Shown piece after piece: positions 1-10,546 of a stretch of 64,000 nt of DNA (positions are counted from its first letter, which is position 1; each line of letters begins with the position of its first letter). A program made the position numbers and the translations under genes. This DNA is from Pinus tabuliformis. Lineage: Eukaryota > Streptophyta > Pinopsida > Pinales > Pinaceae. Where the stretch lies: positions 606,655,980-606,719,979 of the forward strand of contig CM062815.1 in the NCBI GenBank assembly GCA_031772625.1, read 5' to 3'. The notes beneath the pieces were generated by a model, which saw nothing but the letters and a program-made list of their open reading frames with translations, ran no database searches and was not told the DNA's origin.

Positions 1-826
1 ACCACCCTCAGCATTGTTTCAAGGGTTGGTAAATTGGTATTTTTCACTAGAGACTCGCACTGTATACCTGAAGTTGTTTCTGTAATCAAAGATTGTCGAA
101 AGTTCTGAGAAGAGACTATTTGATGTGTTTTTAATGTTTTTCTGGAGACTGAAGATGGAATTATTGTGCTGCAACCTGACACAATAAGTGCTCCTTACCT
201 CTGTTTACTGTTTACCATTATCTAAATAGCAGAAAGAAAGATTAGCTTAGAATTTGTTTAAATACACTCTATGCTCAATTTCTGTTGTTTCTTTATGTTT
301 TCCTCTGAATGAATTGGTAATGAATATGAATTCCTTCTGGCTCATGTTTACCCCGATTCACCTGTGTGTGCCAATTATCTAGGGATTCTTTACTGCCCCT
401 AGGTAGAGCTCTGTTATCTTCCCCTGTTAAGCTGATTGAGGGATTCTTAAATGCCCCTCATTACTTAGCATTCACCCCATCCTTTAAACCTGAAACATTG
501 TTTCATTTGCAGCTACCTTGCTCCATTTTCTCTCTTGGGACCAAGAAAACGCACCAGCAGTCCTCCTTTTCGACTCCACGCCCAATGGTTTGAAACTTTC
601 AGACTATGCTTTGCCTCTCTACCTGAGAACATCAATTTTCCCACCAAAATCAGAACAAAAACCCCTGAACTCAATAACTAGGCTAAGATCCTTTTCAACA
701 AAGCTAAATCTGAAAGAGAGAGCCCTCTCTGACTGCAAGTGGGCTAGAACCTGCAGTCCAAAGTTGGTATGTGGTTACCTCGGCCGTATCCTTTTTCGGA
801 GCTTAAGGACAACCTGAGTGATAACA
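1..826 (+). repeat. 5' LTR of outer Tat element (R-U5 part only)
   Basis: This is the last 826 bases of the 5' LTR. Position 1 aligns with 19,247 of the 3' LTR, just downstream of that copy's TATA box, so the window begins close to the expected transcription start. It ends in GATAACA. Relative to the 3' LTR it carries 27 extra bases around 583-610. Short ORFs here are not conserved as proteins and I do not regard them as genes. Confidence 0.9.
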
Positions 827-829
827 TAA

Positions 830-848
830 TGGCGACTCAATTGGGGAC
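830..848 (+). promoter_or_regulatory. Primer binding site, tRNA-Arg type
   Basis: TGGCGACTCAATTGGGGAC begins three bases after the LTR end. It resembles the TGGCGACTCCRCTGGGGA-type PBS that I recall as complementary to the 3' end of tRNA-Arg in Tat/Ogre elements. Elements A and B and the third relative carry the same type on the minus strand. The tRNA identity is from memory. Confidence 0.75.
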
Positions 849-873
849 TTCCTCATATAGTTTCACGAAGAAG

Positions 874-1103
874 GTAAGAAAGCTCCGCTGAGACCATAAA
901 TCAAAATTTCCAATTGCTGTTTATCTCTTAAAACTACAGATGAAGCCTGAATGTCAGCCAGGAAGCCTTTGAAACTGTTCTTTTCTTTGCATTAACAGGA
1001 GTAAATAAATGCTGCTTCAATCAATCTTCATGCTAGTTTTAAGTTACAAATAAGCTGCCCCAAATTTTAATTAGTCCCTTGTTGATTACAAAAACATTCC
1101 CAG
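874..1103 (+). other. Predicted intron in the gag leader
   Basis: A strong donor (AAGAAG|GTAAGA at 873/874) and an acceptor (CATTCCCAG|G at 1,103/1,104) bound a 230-bp segment. The first ATG after the LTR, at 829, overlaps the PBS and opens 15 codons that end exactly at the donor. Without splicing, that frame stops within a few codons. Removing the segment joins it, in phase 0, to the long gag frame that is open from 1,104. No transcript supports this; it rests on splice consensus and frame continuity. Confidence 0.6.
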
Positions 1104-2643
1104 GAAAAATACCAAAAGCAAATTCGGAAGCTGGCTCCTAAGAAAAATCCACGATACACAAGGTCAAATCCAGACCCAGACCCTCCAGCTATTTTTGAGA
1201 ACCCTAACATAATCCCAAAAATCCTTAGGAAGCAAGAAAGACAGGAAAATTTTGCTGATTTGAGTCCTGAAACAGCTCACCCAAGCTGTGTTCCAACTCC
1301 TGTCAAGGTTTTATTTCATTCAACCCCTGTTTCCCTTAGTTCATCATCCACATCTCATAGCACTCCTTCCACACCTCCATCCGCTGCACATATTCCCAGT
1401 ACCACTACTGTTGTTTCCAGCGTTCCAGTTACTCTTGTGATCCCCGTTACCTTAGTTGTTCCACTTATCCCTGCCAATATGGCTAATAGATATGCACCCT
1501 TGCAGTTTCCCGCTAACGCTGGGGCTTTACCTCAAGAATACAATCGAAGATCACATATTTGATAGTACTGGTCCTTTTACTGCCCTTCAGCACATTAAAA
1601 AGATGCAAGATTATTTTGAAAACTACGAGATAGATGATGATAGCGTGAGAATGATAATTTTTGTTCAGAGCTTAACAGGTGATGTAAGAACTTGGTTCAG
1701 ATCACTTGCTGCAAACTCCATAACCACCCCAGATGAGCTTTACCAATCCTTTACCAACAGATGGGAGAAAAAGAAAGATCCCTTGCACATACTAGCTGAA
1801 TATGATACGATTAAACGAGGTCCTCAAGAGACTATTTTTGAGTACTGTGCAAGATTCAATAATGTATATAATGCAATACCACAGAACTTAAGGCCTCCAC
1901 CTGACCTTGCCTTGTATAAATTTCTTAATGGATTCGACCCAGATATGGCATACCAGTTAAAAGAAAGAGCTCCTCAGACCCTTGCAGACATGCAAAACGT
2001 TGCTGTTAGCGTAGAAGCCAACTTAATTTCCAAAAGAAACAGAGCGAGAATGGAAAGAAGAACCACCTTTAAGGAAGAACCCTCAACTTTTGATCAAAAG
2101 CTTTATGCTATCATCAGTGGCTTGCAAACGCTGGGAGAAAGAGTAGAAAATGTCGAAAGGAAAGCATCATGGGAAGGACAACAGTCTAATACCATAAGGA
2201 ACCCAAATTTTAGGAAAACGCAGAACACAAATGCTGGTAGGTCTAACCAAGACCATGACATAAGACCTCCTTTTCAAGATAACTATGTTGAAGGATCCAC
2301 TTCTAATGAACCCATAGAGGACACTCACATGAACCTGATGGATCTAAAGGGTGAGTATAAAACTTTCCTGTCCCAAGAAGACCAGAATCAGCATGACTGT
2401 AATGAGTTTCAAACTAAATCTGGTGAGTCTTTTGATTTTAAACAAGGATATGATACTGCTGTGTATGAAGTACACAAACAATATAAGCTGAGAACTAGGA
2501 CCATTGATATTTCTGAACCTAGCAAAACAAAGGATGGCAAACAGCCCAACAAGATTAAAGGCAAGGCTGTCATGATAGAACCAGCTGATATACCTCTCCC
2601 AAACCCACATCAAGTGACTGTAGAAGACATAACAGACCTGTAG

Positions 2644-2940
2644 CCTTCCAAAGATCAACCTTTGCCACCTTCTTCCTTGAAAGAAAGCTCGAACACTGTT
2701 CCAAAAAGTCCTCCTGAAACTGTAAAACCGCAAGTAGTCAATCCCCACAACGCTGAAAAACAAGAGCAAACTGCTGATATTTCAAATGAAATAGAAAAAA
2801 CTGCCCTCATCAACACCAAGACTCCATTGGAAAAGCCATTTAATTTAGAGGCAGAAATAGCTAAGTTGAAGATATCCATTCCCCTCTCTGAACTTGCCAA
2901 ACACGATGTATATAGGCAACAGATTTAGAGATCACTTTAA
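2644..2940 (+). pseudogene. Gag-to-protease linker of outer Tat element
   Basis: The frame of gag continues after TAG 2,641 for about 95 codons of Lys/Glu/Pro-rich, low-complexity sequence. It has in-frame stops TAG 2,926 and TAA 2,938, directly before ATG 2,941 of the protease ORF in the same frame. I recognise no domain; the position suits a linker between nucleocapsid and protease. The three clustered stops suggest decay rather than programmed readthrough. Confidence 0.55.
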
Positions 2941-4082
2941 ATGTCAGAGGTTAAGGATGATTTAAATGTTTTGGATGACACCCCAGAGCTGCTGTTTGGT
3001 CCAGAAGTTAATGGAAAATCAACACATGGACCTGTCCCAGCCTTTTATGTCAGTTTGCATATACATGACCAGATTTTGCATAATGCTATGTTTGACTCAG
3101 GGGCATCGCACAATCTTATGCCCAAAGCAATTATGGAAAAACTGAATCTTGATGTTACAAGACCTTACAAAGATTTATACTCATTTGACTCAAGTCAAGT
3201 CAAATGTCTAGGCCTCATCAAAGACCTGTGTGTCTCCTTAGTCCAATATCCAAATAAGACCATCCTCATGGATGTAGTGGTTGCTGACATTCCACCAAAT
3301 TATGGTATGCTCCTATCAGGATCATGGGGAGCAAAGCTGCAAGGATCCCTTCAACTAGACCTCTCCTATGCCACTATTTCAGTCTTTGGGCAACAAAAGA
3401 AACTGTATAGAGAAACGCTCATGAAATATGTGGTAAGTAGTGAGAGCAAACCTGAAAATTTTCCCATTTATTCAATCCACTCTGATATGGATTCCTTTAT
3501 TTTGTTTAATGATGACACAAATTCCCCAATTGGTGATGAGCCTTTGGCTCTGGAACAACAAGCGCAGATCAATGAAGAATCGGCTGCACACACTGACGAA
3601 ACTGTCACAACAGTCAATGCAACCAACATGCAAGAAGAACTTCCCCAAACAGAAAACGCAAATCTGCCCAATCCTAAGTTGACTGACACTTTAGGCATCA
3701 ACCACAAGCAGGAAATCACATGGTATTTAGAGTTTGATGGCTCAGTCAACAAGTTAGGAGCAGGGGCAGGTGTCTGGATTCACAATACGCATAATAATCA
3801 TGCAGAAGGTCATGCCTACAGATTAAATTTCAAATGCACAAATAACATGGCCGAGTATGAGGCTCTGCTGTTAGGCCTTAAACTGCTCAAAGCTCTAGGA
3901 GCTGTAAAGGTGTCTATTTTAGGAGACTCTGACTTAATCATACAGCAGATGAAAGGAAATTTGTAACCAATGACAATAGAATGAGAGCCTATACGACGGC
4001 TGCCACTAATATACTCAACGCATTCACTAAATTCAAGCTGGCTAAATTTCAAGAGAACATAACATTCATGCACACAGGCTAG
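2941..4082 (+). pseudogene. pol: Aspartic protease plus extra RNase H (aRNH-like) of outer Tat element
   Basis: The ORF from ATG 2,941 carries a retropepsin domain with active site FDSGASHNLMP (about residues 52-62) and a later GMLLSGSWGAKL segment. After about 90 acidic residues comes an RNase H domain at 3,721-3,966 with three catalytic acid motifs: EFDGSVNKLGAGAGVWI, NNMAEYEALLLGL and GDSDLIIQQMKG. A stop at 3,964-3,966 is followed by a frame change; the rest of the domain (NRMRAYTTAATNIL...) is readable in another frame to TAG 4,080-4,082. The RNase H therefore lies between protease and RT, not after RT as usual in gypsy elements. A second, degenerate RNase H follows the RT. Confidence 0.85.
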
Positions 4083-4109
4083 CCACCTTTGCTAGTACAT
4101 GCAAGCTTC

Positions 4110-6502
4110 CTTTTGAGCCAAACCATCACTTCACAGCTGAAATAAAACATAGGTCGGCTGTCCCAAATAACGTTAAAGATTGGCAAGTATTCGAAAATGA
4201 TGCGCAGATTAATAATTTCCTTACCCTTGAGCATGAATTTTCAAATACTAACATAGATATGGATGCTATGACATATTCAGAATAGCAAACAACTGAAAAT
4301 CAGCAAGATGTAACAGCTGCAACAGCCAAGCAAATCCTGAAACCAACTATTTTTGACAAAGAAAACATAGAACAGCTGAAACAAATGCACTTGGAAGAAA
4401 TTGCCAAAACAGAGGCAGAGATCATTGACTTAAAGGATAACTTTCTGCCTGCTGGCCTAACCCCATTAGAAGACATGTTTGACGCCAATGATGTGCCCAG
4501 AAAGCCAAAATTGCAACCCATTAACACTGATATAGAAGAACACAACATTGGGACAACAGAAAATCCAAAAATGATCAAACTGTCCAAAAATTTGCCTCTT
4601 GATCAAAAGCCCAAGTACATTGATTTGTTCAAAGAGTTCCAAGATGTATTTGCTTGGAGCTATGAGGATTTGAAATCCTACGACACCTCGGTGATCCAAC
4701 ACACAATTCCCTTAAAACCTAACCAGAAACCCTTCAAGTAGAAACTTAGAAGAATTAACCCTATGCTTCTTCCCCCGATTGAGAAGGAAGTAAAGAGGAT
4801 GTTTGAAGCAGGCATAATAGCACCCATCAGATTTTCTGAATGGGTGTCCAATCTTGTTCCTACAAGAAAAAAGATAGGTGAAATCAGACTTTGTGTAGAT
4901 CTGAGAAATTTAAACCAAGTCTCCTTAAAAGACCACTATCCATTGCCCAAAATGGACCACATCCTATAGAGGGTAGTGGGGTCATCTAGAATCTCTTTGC
5001 TAGATGGCTTTTCAGGTTTCAATCAAATACTTGTTCACCCGGACGACCAAGACAAAACTACTTTTACCACACCTTGGGGAACATTTAAGTATGTGAAGAT
5101 GCCATTCGGACTTAAAAACACTGGTGCCACCTTTCAAAGAGTAATGGATATTGTTTTTGCCAAAGAAATACATGACTTCCTAGTTGCCTATCTTGATGAC
5201 TTGACCCCATTTTCCAAATCAGATGAAGAGCACCTCAAGCATCTTAGGAAAATTTTCATGACATGTAGGAAATATGGCATATCCTTGAATCCCAAGAAGT
5301 CCCTATTTGGCCTAGAAGAAGGCAAGTTACTTGGCCACATTATATCAAAAGATGGGATTAGAATTGACCCTGAAAGAATCCAAGCCATCCTCCAAATTCC
5401 ATATCCAAGAAACATAAAGGAGCTGCAAGCATTCCTTGGAAAGATCAACTTCCTAAGAAGATTTATTCCAAATCTAGCTGAACTAATACGATTGTTAAGC
5501 AACATGTTAAAAAATGATGCCAAGGTAAGATGGTCCCTGGAAACCAAGCAAGCATTTGAAAGTATCAAAACTGCATTAACCCAAACCCTTGTACTCACCA
5601 GCCCACAGTTTGAGAAAGATTTTATCATATTTTCGTTTGCATCTGATCACACAATAGCCGCTATCCTTTTGCAAAAGGATGAACAGGGAGCTGAAAAGCC
5701 AATCGCTTTTTTCAGCCGAGCCTTAAGAGACGCCCCTTTGAAGTACCCAATCATGGAAAAGCAGGCCTACGCACTTGTTAAGGCCATCAAGGATTTCAGA
5801 GTCTACATTTTGTATTCACACGTGATTGCCTATGTTCCACACGCTGTTGTAAAAGACATATTGACCCAAGAGGGATTAGAAGGAAAAAGAGGCAAGTGGA
5901 TTGCAAACATCCTTGAATATGACATAGAAATAAAACCAACCAAGCTGATAAAGGGACAAGGTTTAGCTAAACTGATGTCCGAAACAAACTTTCAAGCCTT
6001 AGACATTAACCAACTGGACAATGAACCGGAGCTGGCGACTCCACAGATCAGTGAAATATTTCTGCAATGCCCTTGGTACACTGATATTTGCTTTGTATTG
6101 TTAAACCTGTGTGCTCCCCCAAGGTTGTCCAGGACTAAGAAAAGATTTTTGAAAATGAAGGCTTTAAAGTTTTGTGTTATAGATGGTGCATTATTTTGGA
6201 GAAATCATGAAGGTATATTGCTTAATTGTTTAACCATGAATGAAACTAACAATGTCATGAAATAATTCCATGCAGGTGACTGTGGAGGACATCTATATTG
6301 GAAGTCCACTGCTGATAAAATTTTAAGGGCTGGTTTCTATTGGCCCTCTCTTTTTGCAGATGTAAAGATGTTTGCCATGTCATGTCACAAATGCCAAATC
6401 TTTGAGGGCAAGAGAAAGTTGTTACCCCTGCCCCTTAAACCTATATCAACAGAAAAACCTTTTCAACAATGGGGTCTTGACTTCATTGGAGAAATCCATC
6501 CC
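4110..6502 (+). pseudogene. pol: Reverse transcriptase, degenerate gypsy RNase H and integrase N-terminus
   Basis: One frame (stops at 4,283-4,285, 4,739, 4,967 and 6,263) spans these parts in order. The RT entry segment contains DVFAWSYEDL (about 4,645). The RT palm has RLCVDLRNLNQ, LLDGFSGFNQI and the active-site box YLDDL (about 5,188). The connection and RNase H region starts near 5,630 with FASDHTIAAILLQ, where the first catalytic Asp is replaced, matching Tat elements in which a second RNase H takes over. The integrase HHCC finger reads HAGDCGGH...CHKC (6,269-6,400). The start of the catalytic core is WGLDFIGEI with the first DDE Asp (about 6,480). The frame is cut at 6,502 by element A and resumes at 15,548. 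Confidence 0.9.
6498..6502. repeat. Target-site duplication ATCCC, left copy
   Basis: ATCCC immediately before the LTR of element A is repeated immediately after its other LTR at 15,548-15,552. A 5-bp duplication is the expected integration mark of Ty3/gypsy elements, and removing one copy restores the integrase reading frame. Confidence 0.95.
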
Positions 6503-7543
6503 TGTTGTGGGGAAAAATACCTATGCAGGACGATCCTATCCACCTAAGGTGTGACAGTGGCTTAGCAACAAACAGAAACAGCTATTCTAGTATCTTTCCT
6601 TTATGAAATGAGAATAGAGAGAGATGGATGGACTAACCGGTGTCTTCCGTTTGTCCCTCGATCGAGATCCTCTCCTCTTTGAGAGCTCCTAGCTACTCGC
6701 CTTCTCGCTCGCCCAGCTTCAACAGGTTCCTGCAAGATCACAAGAAGGGAACACTACAAAGACATAGATTCATATTCATAACTAGTTCAGGATTAGAAGT
6801 AAACTAAATACACCAATGCAATCATACATCAAGAACACATCAGCATATAGGAGAAACCAAGATAGCTTTATTGATGAATAACAAGGTTCAGGAGGAGATA
6901 CAACCAAGAGAGTTCCAATCCAGCATCTCACTCCCAGCAAATGAAATTCCTATCTTCACCTTCCCTCAAAGCATTAAGCACCCAATGATCTCAGTCTCAA
7001 ACCAGCAGCAATTCTTTGCAATAACCAAATTCCAGCCTCCTAGATCTCATGGAGAAGAGATCTATATATAGATGTTTAGAGTGAAGATGAGTCAGCTTGT
7101 GATCTGACTAGTGTCCTCTTTCTCTGTCAGTTCTTACTTCCACTTGGAGGCTAAGAGCCTCTTACTCATCACTTAGTCGAACTCATCAAGGCAAGTGTCA
7201 TGGAGGAATCTTCTGGAAGCTTCCACAGTCTTGACACCTTTCACAAGATACCCTGACATTTGTCATTTCCCGCTCAGCGCACCCTGGTAGTGCTTCTACC
7301 TGCGTTGCAATGCAACTAGCCAGTGTAACCTTTGCATTTCAGCGCAGGAAGCTAGTAGAGCTTCTGAATTGATCCTGAATTGACTTGTTTTTGAGCAGTT
7401 TCTGGTGGAGAACTTCTATGAATTGCTGTGGTTTGCTGGCCTTGTTCCTCTAGGGGTAGGAACAACATGTTTAGGGACTTTGGATCCCTTGGATTATAGA
7501 CATTTCATGCTTATAGATGTAAGGCACAAAAATGTCTATAACA
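6503..7543 (-). repeat. 3' LTR of element A
   Basis: The sequence runs from TGTTGTGGGG to CTATAACA in + coordinates. It is colinear with 14,507-15,547 at the same length. It contains a palindromic TATA motif (GATCTATATATAGATG near 7,060) that could act as the minus-strand core promoter. Confidence 0.93.
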
Positions 7544-7558
7544 GTTGCCCCCTAAAGT
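7544..7558 (-). promoter_or_regulatory. Polypurine tract of element A
   Basis: Read on the minus strand, ACTTTAGGGGGCAAC lies directly before the 3' LTR, where the plus-strand primer is expected. Element B has the same tract at 37,259. Confidence 0.7.
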
Positions 7559-8689
7559 ATGAGGCCATTTATCGGGTGAAATTCTTTATTAGGAGGATCC
7601 GAAGTTCTTTCAATGCTGGGAGGAGACCTGTAATACAATACAATACAATACAATACAATACATTATTTTCATACTTTTTCATGATCTAGCTGAAGCGGGC
7701 ATTCCCATGCTCAGCTTTATAAAGTCACTTTCATGTACATATAACAGACAATCGTCTGATGATAGACTGATGATTCTGATAGAGCCATCATCCTTTTGGT
7801 AGGATGATTATCTGTGCTGCAAAGCTATACATTTCCATGTCTTTATTTCCTGAATATATATCGCAGCCTGGATGGATGAAACTAGATCCGGGGTCTTCAA
7901 TCTCGTCCGATGTTCACTCTAAGTACAAGTCGATCCATGTGAGAATTTTTCTGAAGTCGAACATGGAAAGACATCGCTTGATTACCAGTCAATGATGTAA
8001 ACTGTTAACAAGCACGAGAGGAATCACCGATAATGATGATGACCCTCAAGGTACTACAGTACAATTCACGTGGTGTGAATAGAGGACTTGGTGTCGAACA
8101 CCACGCAAAATCTTTCGGTCGAAGGTCATTGATGTATACCTGTCGCCGGAAGTGAGAAACTTGCCATTGAGGCATGTAAGCTTCAAAGTACTGAAGGGGG
8201 TGTTCCTAGATCAACTTCTTGGATAATGAGCTGATGTCGACAAGAAGCGATCCGTCAAAGGAGGGCCTTAATGAATCCCACATCGATGACACGGAACGGA
8301 GCTAATGATTTTGATGGAGGTGAAAACGATCTGATGATATATGATTCAGGGTGGCAGTCATGAAAGAGTATAATGTATGGTAGTGGATCGGACACAGGTG
8401 ACTTCTCTGAATGACTTCTCTTGAACATATGGCGACACTGATGCGATGGATCGGTAGCATTACCCCAAATATGGATGGTATGGCGAGACCATGGTGATGT
8501 GACCGGTGAATGAAACAACCCAACCCGATTGTGGTACGGAGGAAAAGTGTCATGTTCAAGAGCGACTTGCTACCATCAAAGTTTCTTGAGTTTCTCCCAA
8601 TTTTCCCCAATCATTGCTGACCAGTACCTCTTTATTTTTGTCAAGCTTGAGGAGGATAACATATGCTTGTTCTATAACCTTCCCTTCGG

Positions 8690-9120
8690 GTAAGCCCATC
8701 GCTATGTTTTAACGAGCCTAGCGATAGGGAAACTCGTTCTCGTCTAAAGACAAGTTTGTCGCTATTTCATGTATTTAACGAGTCTAACGACAAAGATAAC
8801 TCGGTCCTTTTCATTTTTAGAGAGTCTGAAAAGGTACATAAAGTTAACTCCAAAAGTCCTTTTTCGTCATCTAATCCCTTAAGTCCGAAAAAGTATAAAA
8901 AAATACAGAAGGGATGAATTTTCGATAGTTTTAATGAGCCGAATAAAACAAGCGCTCGATCTTTTTGTGCAATAATCCCTCAGGTCCAAAAAGATTAAAA
9001 TCTAGAGGAGGGATAGATCTTCCGGTCACTTTAGCGAGCTGGAAGGCCAAAACTCGGCAATCTTTTCATATTTTACGAGTCAGATGAAAAGAGCTTAAAG
9101 AAGACTCGTCTTTTGAGGAA
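8690..9120 (-). repeat. Array of stem-loops with a recurring TTTTAACGAG loop (element A)
   Basis: About eight successive short inverted repeats each have a different stem and a similar loop. Examples are ATCGCTA...TAGCGAT (8,698-8,725), TTGTCG...CGACAA, CCTTTTC...GAAAAGG, CTTTTTCG...CGAAAAAG, ATCTTTTTG...CAAAAAGAT, CTTCCGG...CTGGAAG and TCTTTTCAT...ATGAAAAGA. The middle usually reads TTTAACGAGYC or a decayed form. On element RNA (minus strand) the loops would read GRCTCGTTAAA. Function is unknown. Confidence 0.8.
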
Positions 9121-9357
9121 CGAGTGATAAAAGGGGTAGCAGCTGATTCCAGGGAAGGATTGGAATTTCCAAATCACGGCAGTGTCACAAGGATGGCTAG
9201 TGAGATCACTCTTCGTAGCTGTTCCTCCAAATGGGTAAACAATCATATGGAGGTGAATGATTGGCTAATGGAAAAGTGGAGGTGGTGGGCAAACACGACC
9301 AAGGCTTTAATGGCTGATGTCGCTACATTCACGGTGGTTATTTACCGGAATAGTTCA

Positions 9358-9561
9358 TTTTTTAACGAGCTTAAACGCGGGTGGAAACATTTGCTCGATC
9401 TTATGTTTATTTTTTAACGAGCATGAACTATGTGCTAAAACTGCTCGGATCTTGCGTTTATTTTTTAACGAGCATGAACTGTGTGCTAAAACTGCTCGAT
9501 TCTTGCGTTTATTTTTTAACGAGCATGAACTGTGTGCTAAAACTACTTGAATCTTATGTTT
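9358..9561. repeat. 51-bp tandem repeat, four units (element A)
   Basis: Four units begin TTTTTTAACGAGC; the middle two differ at only a few positions. The unit length is a multiple of three, which keeps several reading frames open and creates spurious ORFs. The motif is the same as in the stem-loop array, with GCTCG and CGAGC able to pair between neighbouring units. Confidence 0.85.
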
Positions 9562-9784
9562 GCATGCCCCCAGCATAATAACGCGAATCGAGGTGCATGC
9601 CCCCCAAGCTTCATTGCATTCAACTCGGTGGTTGGAATGAAGGCTTACCTTTGAGATTTGAAAAGGGGATTTGTTTCATTTTTTAATGAGGTTGACACAG
9701 TAAAAGAACTATCCTCATGACTCCTTGTTTCATTTTTTAACGAGGTTGACATGAGATAAGAACCGTCCTCGGAGGCCATTGTAT

Positions 9785-10546
9785 TTACAGTATTTCTATT
9801 AGGGCGATGATCCATGCCGACAAAATGTTTAGGAATCTTCCGAATCCATTAAATATAGAAGATTTCATTTTGTAGGTTTCCACTGTGGCCACTTCCGCCA
9901 GATTACTCGGAGGCGGTAGGGCAAAAGTACCCATTAAGGTAGGTTCTTTTAGGAGGCCTACTCCAATATTTTGAAGCGAATGATCGCTTCCATGGATCAT
10001 TGGGCTGCTTCCCGTAACTTGTGAACTGTTGGGGAGAAATGTTTGTTGGTCGACGATTGTAATTCTTCCTTGAAAGGGAAATGCAATCTTCCTGAAGTAG
10101 GTCGACACGACTGCGGCCATGGCATATATCCAGGGCCTTCCCAGTAGGATGTTGTAATCGAGGTTTCCGTCGATTACTTCAACATCAACTTCTACTGTTT
10201 TGCCCCCCAGTTCAACTTGCAAGTTACTTAAAATCCCGTATGGAGTGTATGATCGTCCATCAAATGCTTTTAATGTCGTTGACGATCTAGACAAGGGTGG
10301 TGAGCCTAAATTTTTCCAGCAACTCATCGACATAATACATGTAGATGCCCCCTCATCAATAATTGTTCGATGAACAGTTTTGTTGAGGGCTTTCACTTGA
10401 ATAAGGAAAGCTAGTTGAGCTGGTAACTGAGGGTCATATCCTTTATGATCAAAGGCCACAAGATTGGAATTTATTGGGCCAATCCCACCTATTGCTGATA
10501 ATAAAGCTTGCTCTTGGGAGGGGCAATTTTGCGGTACCTCAAGTGT
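9785..10546 (-). CDS. Retropepsin-like protease ORF of element A
   Basis: The minus-strand frame continues that of gag after a single UAG (10,547-10,549); the first ATG inside it is at 10,459. The domain has an unusual active site, TIIDEGASTCIMS, in which the Ser/Thr of D-S/T-G is replaced by Glu-Gly. Downstream are a flap-like region and LDYNILLGRPWIYAMAAVVS, matching the retropepsin C-terminal hydrophobic-Gly motif. The frame ends at 9,785 after about 250 codons and no RT follows. The likely role is processing of the Gag polyprotein. Element B carries a related but much diverged protease (IDEGASVSILSS). Confidence 0.8.
   Translation of the reverse strand, partial: TLEVPQNCPSQEQALLSAIGGIGPINSNLVAFDHKGYDPQLPAQLAFLIQVKALNKTVHRTIIDEGASTCIMSMSCWKNLGSPPLSRSSTTLKAFDGRSYTPYGILSNLQVELGGKTVEVDVEVIDGNLDYNILLGRPWIYAMAAVVSTYFRKIAFPFQGRITIVDQQTFLPNSSQVTGSSPMIHGSDHSLQNIGVGLLKEPTLMGTFALPPPSNLAEVATVETYKMKSSIFNGFGRFLNILSAWIIALIEIL

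Larger units (their letters stand above)
829..2643 (+). pseudogene. gag: Gag of outer Tat element (spliced start, frameshifted)
   Basis: The product would be the capsid polyprotein that packages element RNA in cytoplasmic particles. The frame reads from ATG 829 across the predicted intron into a basic, then Ser/Thr/Pro-rich region (1,104-1,480). It needs a frame change near 1,550 before the conserved capsid domain (about 1,560-2,040; FDSTGPFTALQHIKKMQDYF, VQSLTGDVRTWFRSL, FTNRWEKKKDPL). A Lys/Arg/Glu-rich tail follows and I see no clear CCHC zinc knuckle. The frame ends at TAG 2,641-2,643. The sequence after this stop stays open in the same frame, so the stop may be a mutation or a gag boundary. 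Confidence 0.85.
7559..9784 (-). other. Long 3' noncoding trailer of element A
   Basis: No convincing coding frame is present on either strand. It includes a short CAATA repeat near 7,635-7,660, the stem-loop array (8,690-9,120) and the 51-bp tandem repeat (9,358-9,561). The stretch to about 9,545 is closely matched by element B at 37,259-39,255, indels aside, and the match then stops abruptly. Confidence 0.8.

Noticed and set aside
6871-7689. Recurrent short ORFs repeated at 14,875, 15,409, 36,586, 37,120, 43,489 and 44,021
   Set aside because: These are LTR sequences repeated with the LTRs; two of them only extend into integrase or the C/T tract by chance.
9317-9578. Three overlapping repeat-containing ORFs on both strands
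   Set aside because: The 51-bp unit is a multiple of three, so any frame without a stop stays open; no protein features.
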